Assembly: GCA_027578815.1 (NCBI GenBank)
Contig: JANBTH010000653.1
Coordinates: forward strand, 1-13,141
Origin: Coemansia sp. RSA 1804
Lineage: Eukaryota; Kickxellomycota; Kickxellomycetes; Kickxellales; Kickxellaceae
Reading direction: 5' to 3'
DNA length: 13,141 nucleotides
The notes beneath the pieces are model-generated. The model had not been told where the DNA came from. It was given only the letters and a program-made list of their open reading frames with translations, and made no database searches. Positions 6,413-13,141 of this stretch are shown one piece after another. Within the stretch, counting starts at the first letter, position 1, and every line of letters starts with the position of its first letter. Both the position numbers and the translations under genes were made by a program.

Positions 6413-8629
6413 ATGACAACCGAACACGCTATTTCAGCTGTCCAGGTGCCGCCTCGGCCAGCACGCACCGTGTCAGACGAGTTTCGCGAGCTTCGGTATG
6501 TCATAGGCCAATTTCAAGACCAGCTAAAGTCGCCCGATGGAATCGTAGGACTCCACCCGTATGGCCCGGTTAACGTTGAGCAGGCGAAGCAGAGCTTTGC
6601 ACAAGCATCGAAACGCATACGTGAGGCGCTTCTCGGATACAGAGACACAACACTGGCTTCGTGGAGTCGTTTGTTCTCTACCGACGGCAACAACCCAAAT
6701 CTTGCGACAATAACAAACAGAACCACCGCAGCAGCACAGGAGCTGGTGGTGATGCGCCAGATCACAGACTCTGTGCACGAGGATGTTGGCAGGTGCCGCT
6801 CATTCTTGCTAGACGCTGCAGCCGGGGCGATCTCTCGGTCGCTGACAAGCAACAGCGATCCGTTTGGGAACGCAGGTCAGATGGACATGCTCATTGAGCG
6901 ACTAAAGTCAGTGTCAAAGCGACTGGGGCTTTCCCATTACACCGATGTGCAGAAGCGTGAGGGCGAAGGGGAAGTTACGATAGTGACGTTGGCTGGCGGA
7001 ATTCTCGTCATTGACGTTGATATCGGAAGAAGCATGGACCAGCTGAAGGTCAAAGTTTCGTATGTCTCTGACATTGAGCACGATGAGCGCATCAACGCGT
7101 TGATGTTGAAGACGCTAAAGGCGGGCGACATCCGTGGATTTGAAGAGCTTGTCCAGGAAATGGCTACTCTTGACCGTCTAACAAAAGAAAGATCGCCTGC
7201 GAATTTCATCCATAACACGTTTGCCATTATTTCGACGCTTGCCGAGATACAGAAGCAAGAGATGTCTGCGCTTGATGGCGATCCAAGGCAGCTCTTGCGG
7301 TATGGAACTGGAATTGCGCTGCCACATACGCGCCATGTCGGCCCGTCGACGCTCTATTTCATTCCCGCTGTTGCAAAGGCTGGACTAGCAGAGAGCGAGT
7401 GGAAGGATTTGGAGGCTAACAATCTTGATGGCATTGTCGAGGTTACTGGTTGCGGATGGCTTTATTATTCTTGGGAGCCGTCCAGTTCTCCTCATTGTTT
7501 CTTGTCAGCCTTGTTCAACCAGTACTGCTTGTCTCCGGACTACATGATCGAGGACTCGGAGACACACAAGGTCGTGACTGTTCACCACCCAACAATCCAT
7601 GGGCTGGACATGCGGTTTCTCGAGTTTCTTAAGACCAAGAGCCTTGACAGTGCGGAGACAATGCAGGTGGATGGTCAAGAGTCGGCTGCTGACATTAGCG
7701 ACGAGTTCTGGATTCCATACTCTCTAGTAGCGCGGGTAGAGCCTCCGTTGCGGGCATGCGCGCTGACAGTGCGTGGAATAATGGCGGCAACTGTGCCATC
7801 GGTCGATGACACCGCAGCACAGCCGACTTCCGCGTCTTCGTCGTCTGATCTGAATACAAAGCCATTTGGTGGGCTTCAGGATTCGCCAAGACTGCTTGAG
7901 GATGCCCCGACGCTTGAGAGTCCGATCTACCTGTCAAAGTTCCCCAACTCGGACCCGCATGCATCGTCTGATGGATTCAGCACAATCCACAGATTCGCCC
8001 ACTTGCCATCACAAGAGCCGCTTGTGCTGGAGTTTGGGCAGCCTCAGATCCGTTCATGGAGCGTCCAGAGGGTCCCGCTTAACAACCCACGCGACGTATT
8101 GTCCCTTGTGCCACTCTTGCGACGCCAGGCAACATTCAACGAGCTCCTAGCGAGCTGCGTAGGGGATGCGGTTGACGAGGACGGTGTCTCTAGCTTGGAA
8201 CTGCCATCTGCTGCTGCGTCCATACAAACGCATGCCCATGACCCATTCCGCATTGACATTGTTGTTCGTCGAGCATACAATGCTGGTGACAGTGGGCATT
8301 TTCCGTCGAGAATGGATGTGGACCAGGACCAACCCCGGCCACTTGACGATGCCGGTGCTGAGACGAGTGGCGCCAAAGACAGCGAAGCGGCGACTATAGG
8401 CGTGGTCTTGAGGGTGGCCGAATCAATGAGCGACGGCACCATGGCGTGGATCCATCGCGGGCTTGGAATCGCTCTTCCAAAAAAGGATCCCCTGGCCGCA
8501 CTTGGCGAGGTGCCTTTGCGGTCCTTGACTCCGGGCGCATCCCACAAAGCGCTGACAAAGGCAGCCAGAATCAGCAACAGCGTTCCGCTGGTGGTTGCCT
8601 GGATACTGGAGCATCTTGACCAGCTCTAG
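6413..8629 (+). CDS. MED1: Mediator complex subunit 1 (Med1)
   Basis: A 738-residue intronless gene. Med1 belongs to the middle module of Mediator, the nuclear complex that links transcription factors to RNA polymerase II. The Med1 domain is visible. It includes LIERLKSVSKRLGL (160-173), the core strand block TLAGGILVIDVDI (192-204), a helical part with LMLKTLKAGDIRGFEELV (230-247), and later VPLLRRQATFNELLASC (566-582), a segment shared with animal MED1. The region 460-505 is Ser/Thr/Asp-rich and probably disordered, as is 625-662. The N-terminal 20 residues are also low complexity. The ATG at 6413 is the first Met after an in-frame TAA at 6389, but its context (T at -3) is weak; if the leader is spliced at 6409, the start could differ slightly. 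It runs tail to tail into CDC27. Assignment rests on recognised conserved blocks, not an alignment. Confidence 0.88.
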   Translation: MTTEHAISAVQVPPRPARTVSDEFRELRYVIGQFQDQLKSPDGIVGLHPYGPVNVEQAKQSFAQASKRIREALLGYRDTTLASWSRLFSTDGNNPNLATITNRTTAAAQELVVMRQITDSVHEDVGRCRSFLLDAAAGAISRSLTSNSDPFGNAGQMDMLIERLKSVSKRLGLSHYTDVQKREGEGEVTIVTLAGGILVIDVDIGRSMDQLKVKVSYVSDIEHDERINALMLKTLKAGDIRGFEELVQEMATLDRLTKERSPANFIHNTFAIISTLAEIQKQEMSALDGDPRQLLRYGTGIALPHTRHVGPSTLYFIPAVAKAGLAESEWKDLEANNLDGIVEVTGCGWLYYSWEPSSSPHCFLSALFNQYCLSPDYMIEDSETHKVVTVHHPTIHGLDMRFLEFLKTKSLDSAETMQVDGQESAADISDEFWIPYSLVARVEPPLRACALTVRGIMAATVPSVDDTAAQPTSASSSSDLNTKPFGGLQDSPRLLEDAPTLESPIYLSKFPNSDPHASSDGFSTIHRFAHLPSQEPLVLEFGQPQIRSWSVQRVPLNNPRDVLSLVPLLRRQATFNELLASCVGDAVDEDGVSSLELPSAAASIQTHAHDPFRIDIVVRRAYNAGDSGHFPSRMDVDQDQPRPLDDAGAETSGAKDSEAATIGVVLRVAESMSDGTMAWIHRGLGIALPKKDPLAALGEVPLRSLTPGASHKALTKAARISNSVPLVVAWILEHLDQL

Positions 8630-8747
8630 AACCACGAGAAGTCTTTTTTTTTCTTGGTTTGAATAATTGCATTCTCTTGTTGCCGGCGAACACATGTTTT
8701 TTGCTCTTCATCTGTCATAATGCCAATATAAAAAATACAAGACAAGC

Positions 8748-8753
8748 AATAAA
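8748..8753 (+). terminator. Candidate MED1 poly(A) signal (AATAAA)
   Basis: It lies 119 nt past the MED1 stop and only 6 bp before the last codon position of the opposing CDC27 gene. Cleavage 10-30 nt downstream would place the MED1 mRNA end antisense to CDC27 coding sequence. Confidence 0.4.
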
Positions 8754-8759
8754 CCGAGT

Positions 8760-11700
8760 CTACACATCAAAGTCAAGCGCTCTATCGACCCTGTCGTCGG
8801 CGTGGTTTAACGCGTTCCAATCGCTCCGCCAGTCCATCTGGCCACGGCGTCCGGCATACATGGATGGCGATTCAAAGTACGGCGATTCCACAGAGGAGCC
8901 TGAAGAAAGCATGCTGCCAACGCTGCCCATCCCGCCAAGCCTTGCCGATGGCGTCTCCAAGTCTCCGGCTTGGCCATCCCGGTTCTGGGCATCAGACGTT
9001 GGGAGAGCAGCGCTGCCTCCAACCGAATCCCGATCCTCGTGCTCTTGTTCGTCCGAGTTCTGCATGTAGAGAGCGTCAAACGCCTCACGCACGCTCTGGA
9101 TGTTCTCCGGCGCAATATCAGCCGCACGCGAAAGACACGCAGCTGCCTCGCGATACCTGCGCAGTTTGGTGTATGTCTGTCCAAGCAAGAAAGGCACGTT
9201 GAACTCTCGCGGGCATCGCTGCAAAAGCTTCTCGAGAATGACGGCCGCTTCTCTAAAGCGCTCAAGAATAACCAGCACCCGCGCACGCTTAAACAGCACA
9301 AAGTTCATCGCATGGTGCTGCTGAAGCCCCAGCACAATGCCCTCGTCGGTTACAGAAGCGCTTCCGCCTTTATCGTCGTCCCCGGTCAGATCGTTTAGCT
9401 TTGCAGTGGCCGCGTCGATGGAGTATCCCTGCTGCAGCATTCTTTCCACTCTCTCATACACGCCTAATGCTCTGGCAAAGTCGCCGCGGTGCTCATACAG
9501 GGCGCCTGCACTCTGGAGCAAAAGAGGATTCTGCGAGTTCAGAGCCAGCGACCGCTTAAAGTGGTACTCGGCAAGATCGAGCTTTCCGAGCCGCAGATAC
9601 GACATGCCCATCCCGTACCAGGCGTTATAGTGTCTGGGATCAGTCCGGAGCGCAGTGCGGAATGCCTGCTGCGCACGGTCAAACTCGCCGCTGGCAACGT
9701 TCTCATGGCCAACCAGAGTGTGCGCATACGCCAGGCCATTGACACCGCCAGAGTCGCTGCGAGGTGCCACTGCTATTCCGCCGCGCGAAGACTTGTACAG
9801 CTGGATACTGCGCGCCAGACTCTTAAGCGCCGACGCGTGATCGCCATCCAGGGAGAAGCAGTTAGCAACAGCAATCCACGCCTCCGGACTCCACGCGCGC
9901 CCCACCGAAACCATGGCATGTGCGAGCTGGGCCAGCGACTCTTCGCGTTTCATGTGCCACAGGAGCGTCGAGTACGTATCCATGTCACGCACGCGGAATG
10001 GCGCAAGTCTATGTCCTACAGCAAAGGCCTGCGCCGCCTCTGGGTATCTCCCTGCCTCAAAACAAATGCGTCCAAGCATACACAGGCCCCATGCAGAGTT
10101 CTGCTGCTCCGCAGGCAGCCTAGAGAACGCAACAAGCGCTTCGGGCGCATGGAATGACACCATATTCAGGCATGCAACTCCACCAAGCTTGACAAGTTCG
10201 CCCAAATGGCAGACGGCTCTTGCATCCAAGGTGCCGCCATGCTTATTGCCACTCCCCGAACTGCTGCCACAGTTTCCCTGTATCGATTCGCCAGACTGTT
10301 CACGAGTTCTGCTTGTAGATCCTGACTTCACTATCGAGCCATTCCGCGTGCGCTTCTTCTCGGTTCCAGCCAGAACATCAATCCGCGCGTTTCTTGGGGT
10401 TATTGTAGGCAGCTGTGCTGTCGAGTTTCCAGGTCTAAACGACGACACGTTGCTCGAACCACCAGCAGCCCTCGAACCAATACCTTTGACACCAGCCGTG
10501 GCCTTTGCCTGCCGCCCGGTAATACTACGCGCAGAACCGATGCTTGATCCTGAATAGATCGTCTGGGATCCCAAACGACTGCGCAGCCGCGAGTTGGCTA
10601 GACTGTCTCCTAGCACATTGCCAACAGACGATGATGGAATATGCTGACGTGCATCTTTGCTCGTTTTCTTCGCATCGGCTATCTTAGAGGTTGGTATTGC
10701 CGATGAGTTAATAGTAGAACCATCGTTCTGTTCGGATCCAACATGTGCACTTTGCTTGGCTGCCTGTCTAGATGCTGCCACTGGAGTGCGATTGTCTTCA
10801 GATTCAGACCGATACCGCTGCTGCCCCTTTTCTGCGTCCACGCCATGAATGCCTGTTCTTAGCAGTTTTGAAATCCCTTGTGCACTCCCCAATTCACACA
10901 ACCGTCGGCATGAAGACCACAGCAAAGGGTTGCGCTGGAGCGCATCAACCGAATGTATTTCACTCTGGGCAATACGATTAGTACGCATGCATATCAACCC
11001 AAGCAAGTCGGAGACATCCGCATATGTCGGCAGCACATATAAACTGCCACCGCCCCTAACAGCATGTTGTACGTCGGTCCCAGTAGCGCTTCCCGGCCCA
11101 TCTGGAAGATATATATGCTTGAGAAACCCGGTAAGCATTGTTAGGTAGTCCTCGGCCTCTTGCCACTTTTCGAGTCGCGTACAGCTCATTGCTAGCAGCC
11201 ATAGCGCGCACGCAAGCGCCTTTTGTGTCCGTGCTCTGGATGGTTCGTAGACAGAAAGCAGCGTGTTGCATCCTTCCCCGTCGCTAATATCATCGCCGCT
11301 TGATACTGCTGTCCCCTTGCTGATTTCGACACTGCCAATGTTGCTACTGGCACTCCGGGCTGCAGAATCGGCATCAGCATCACCACTGCCGCCGCCATCA
11401 AGTATGGATTCGGACTCAATGATCAGCGGCACTAGAAGCGAATAAACCGTGCTTACCTCGCCCAGATGCCAGTAGCAGAGCGCCAGCCAATAAACGCTCC
11501 TGATATCGTACGCATCACCATTTGAAGCGCCGCTGGGGACGCGGCGATAGCCGATGGTTTGATGCAATATGTTGCCAGCCATATCAGCGGACGCATGGTG
11601 ATACCAGCCGTGATAAGTTTCTGCCACAAAGAGAACGCTGTGAGGCTGGAGCAACGATATTCCGCGCGCAATAAGCCGCTCATAGTAGCAGCGTGTTGCT

Positions 11701-11993
11701 TCGTTCTGCGGTCGCGTAAGCCACAGTGTGCTGCCAACAGAGTTGCTGCTGCCATCGTCAAGAGAAGGCTGTGTGTCAGAAGAGCTTTGCTTCATGGCCA
11801 AATTGGACTGTAATGTATGTGTGGTGGCAGCAGCAGCAGGCGCTTTAATTGCCTCAACGGCTTTGAGCGGGGGCTGGAGTCCCTTCTGAATTATGTTACG
11901 TGTTGTGCTCGCAGCTGATACCACGGGGGCCTTTTCGGTAGCCCTTGCTGTCCGCCGCTGTCTATTTGAATGGTCTGCTTGTCTCCCAAGCAT
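8760..11993 (-). CDS. CDC27: Anaphase-promoting complex subunit 3 / Cdc27 (TPR protein)
   Basis: A 1077-residue intronless gene, longer than human CDC27 (about 820). Cdc27/Apc3 is a TPR subunit of the nuclear APC/C ubiquitin ligase and binds the IR tails of co-activators and Apc10. Residues 1-90 are a low-complexity extension. Residues about 95-365 form the N-terminal TPR half (YWLALCYWHLGEV at 168-180; NPLLWSSCRRLCELG at 355-369). Residues about 375-590 are a Ser/Gly/Arg-rich linker. Residues 595-980 are the C-terminal TPR array with family landmarks DMDTYSTLLWH (670-680), SPEAW...NCFSL (702-715), HTLVGHE (758-764) and DPRHYNAWYGMGMSYL (785-800). Two low-complexity inserts (about 738-753 and 860-892) interrupt the C-terminal TPRs. 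An acidic/Ser tail (980-1077) carries TP at 1014 and SP at 1037 and 1042. An in-frame TAA lies 6 nt before the ATG, fixing the start unless the leader is spliced. Confidence 0.93.
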   Translation of the reverse strand: MLGRQADHSNRQRRTARATEKAPVVSAASTTRNIIQKGLQPPLKAVEAIKAPAAAATTHTLQSNLAMKQSSSDTQPSLDDGSSNSVGSTLWLTRPQNEATRCYYERLIARGISLLQPHSVLFVAETYHGWYHHASADMAGNILHQTIGYRRVPSGASNGDAYDIRSVYWLALCYWHLGEVSTVYSLLVPLIIESESILDGGGSGDADADSAARSASSNIGSVEISKGTAVSSGDDISDGEGCNTLLSVYEPSRARTQKALACALWLLAMSCTRLEKWQEAEDYLTMLTGFLKHIYLPDGPGSATGTDVQHAVRGGGSLYVLPTYADVSDLLGLICMRTNRIAQSEIHSVDALQRNPLLWSSCRRLCELGSAQGISKLLRTGIHGVDAEKGQQRYRSESEDNRTPVAASRQAAKQSAHVGSEQNDGSTINSSAIPTSKIADAKKTSKDARQHIPSSSVGNVLGDSLANSRLRSRLGSQTIYSGSSIGSARSITGRQAKATAGVKGIGSRAAGGSSNVSSFRPGNSTAQLPTITPRNARIDVLAGTEKKRTRNGSIVKSGSTSRTREQSGESIQGNCGSSSGSGNKHGGTLDARAVCHLGELVKLGGVACLNMVSFHAPEALVAFSRLPAEQQNSAWGLCMLGRICFEAGRYPEAAQAFAVGHRLAPFRVRDMDTYSTLLWHMKREESLAQLAHAMVSVGRAWSPEAWIAVANCFSLDGDHASALKSLARSIQLYKSSRGGIAVAPRSDSGGVNGLAYAHTLVGHENVASGEFDRAQQAFRTALRTDPRHYNAWYGMGMSYLRLGKLDLAEYHFKRSLALNSQNPLLLQSAGALYEHRGDFARALGVYERVERMLQQGYSIDAATAKLNDLTGDDDKGGSASVTDEGIVLGLQQHHAMNFVLFKRARVLVILERFREAAVILEKLLQRCPREFNVPFLLGQTYTKLRRYREAAACLSRAADIAPENIQSVREAFDALYMQNSDEQEHEDRDSVGGSAALPTSDAQNRDGQAGDLETPSARLGGMGSVGSMLSSGSSVESPYFESPSMYAGRRGQMDWRSDWNALNHADDRVDRALDFDV

Positions 11994-13087
11994 GCTTTAC
12001 TCATTAAAGTGGTGCAAAAATGAAAACAAAAAAGGCAAAAGTTTAGAAATAACAAACAATGTTTGATAATAGAAAAAAGACGCGTAATTAGAAGAAAAAA
12101 GAACGAACAAGGAGGGATAAAATAATGGCTTGAAAATAAAAAACAAATAAATAAAAACCTCGTCAGAAAGAAGCCAGGAAAAAAACCTTTGTAATTTCAA
12201 GAGGGTTGATGACGGGAAACAGTAACAGGAACAGAAAATATCTTAGTATGCAAGGAAAAAAAGATGGAATCCCCAAGTGAAACATGAGAAAGCAGCGGAT
12301 TCAGTCTAAAGGCGTGTTTCTGTGGTGGAGAAAGGAAAGAACCTGTCGTTTTACTTGTTCTGAAGTGATGTGCTTTTTTCAGCTCCGCTGGTGTTTACTT
12401 CAAAATCAATGGCTGATCAGTTGGTTGATAGACAATTTCAGCTGCGTCTGTGCGCATCAATGGGGACTACTGATATTTAAGCCAACATCCGATTTTGGCT
12501 CTAGTGCTTCTCTAAACAGTCAAGGCATTTTTCTAATCATCTAGATGAACAAAATTAATCGAGAAATCGAACCACGAAGAGCAATATAGCAACTTTAACT
12601 CCAAGAAAGTTTAAAACCCACAGAGAACGCCAATGCTATCACTGGTGTATTATATTGCCAGCTGCAGAGTCGCATACACAATATCAGCCGAATGCTGCAT
12701 CTGCTACAACATCCAAGTGCGGACTTTTGAGAACCAGATAAACACCTACATGATCTGGACACGTGCATGTATGAGCTAAAGCTGAACTAGGTTTGTTGCA
12801 AATCATTTAAGGAATATTAACATTAGCCTTTGTTAGCATAAAATTCCTGGGTTGGTAAACGTTGCGACTAGCAAAATGGAAGCGAAAAGGCAAGCAAAAT
12901 CGTCTGATTAATACTCTCATAGGGTGAGGGATTTGGAACTCAGTGGCGTCGGTATATTCTGAAGAAAAAAATTTTCATCAGGAGCTCCTAGATTCATAAA
13001 AAATGCTGACGAAAAAAGCAAGCTCCATCAACTTCTTTCTGCTTCCCAAACTTATTTTTACTGTTCAAGAGAAACTATACTAATAAA
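11994..13087. other. Divergent region between CDC27 and the probable eEF1B-gamma gene
   Basis: 1.1 kb, AT-rich. The part next to CDC27 (12000-12200) is A-rich on the + strand, so T-rich on the CDC27 sense strand. The middle has a CACGTG E-box (12760-12765) between 6-bp inverted arms TACATG/CATGTA (12748-12753, 12766-12771), a 12-bp palindrome TCATCTAGATGA (12537-12548) and two TTTCAGCT motifs (12377, 12436). Near the right gene are TATA-like sequences and a pyrimidine-rich stretch (13023-13066). I see no convincing gene. Confidence 0.55.
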
Positions 13088-13141
13088 ATGGCTCCCATCG
13101 GTACACTCATTGGTCCCACCGTGAACCAGCGCAACTACAAG
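13088..13141 (+). CDS. 5' end of a probable translation elongation factor 1-gamma / GST-like protein (truncated by window)
   Basis: Only 18 codons are visible. The start ATGGCT with A at -3 and an A-rich leader (TACTAATAAA before ATG) is typical of highly expressed fungal genes. The peptide begins MAPIGTLIGP and has N-x-R spacing resembling the first beta strand and helix of the GST-like domain that opens eEF1B-gamma (GTLY...N-x-R in animal orthologs). Known role of that family: structural subunit of the eEF1B exchange factor in the cytosol. A glutathione S-transferase would look the same over so short a stretch. The gene itself is likely; the identity is tentative. Confidence 0.45.
   Translation, partial: MAPIGTLIGPTVNQRNYK

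Noticed and set aside
8044..8577. 177-codon antisense open frame within MED1
   Set aside because: Shadow frame opposite a recognised gene; no domain and no separate signals.
9489..10557. Long + strand open frames opposite CDC27 (9489-10157, 9913-10557)
   Set aside because: Antisense shadows of the TPR-coding sequence; low-complexity translations without a recognisable domain.
12284..12544. 86-codon open frame in the CDC27 divergent region
   Set aside because: AT-rich composition, Cys/Trp-rich random-looking translation, no conserved motif.
12537..12548. 12-bp palindrome TCATCTAGATGA
   Set aside because: About three such palindromes are expected by chance in 13 kb.
12560..12600. GGTTCGATT on the reverse strand as a tRNA B box
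   Set aside because: No A box, acceptor stem or cloverleaf can be built around it.

Overview
The window looks like nuclear DNA from a fungus. It has a GNA1-type glucosamine-phosphate acetyltransferase, a fungal-type Mediator subunit 1, a Cdc27/Apc3 subunit of the anaphase-promoting complex, a Yippee-family zinc protein with a spliceosomal intron, and probably the start of a translation elongation factor 1-gamma/GST-like gene. Most coding regions have no visible intron and are clearly richer in G+C than the AT- and pyrimidine-rich DNA between them. An early-diverging (zygomycete-grade) fungus would fit, but that lineage is only an impression.

Layout, left to right: (1) the 3' part of an unrecognised mostly helical protein, + strand, ending at 1061; (2) GNA1 on the - strand, 1473-1994, convergent with gene 1; (3) a 1.7-kb divergent region, 1995-3734, carrying a GC-rich block of inverted repeats near 2656-2709; (4) a two-exon Yippee gene, + strand, 3735-3833 and 4509-4757, with a 675-nt intron; (5) a 1.65-kb stretch, 4758-6412, which begins pyrimidine-rich, holds a compact structured GC-rich island at 5376-5489 and a poly(A) signal at 5642, and ends with a possible 5' UTR intron of the next gene; (6) MED1, + strand, 6413-8629; (7) CDC27/APC3, - strand, 8760-11993, tail to tail with MED1 with 130 bp between the stop codons; (8) a 1.1-kb divergent region; (9) the first 18 codons of a + strand gene at 13088, probably eEF1B-gamma.

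The genes are ordinary housekeeping functions (chitin/UDP-GlcNAc precursor synthesis, transcription, cell cycle, translation). Nothing shows that they work as a cluster. The two convergent pairs are packed closely enough that their transcripts may overlap at the 3' ends.

I see no mobile element, CRISPR array, tRNA or rRNA. No clear new multi-gene system is visible. The best candidate for something undescribed is the island at 5376-5489, where one segment can pair with either of two copies of its complement and the block ends in a T6 run.
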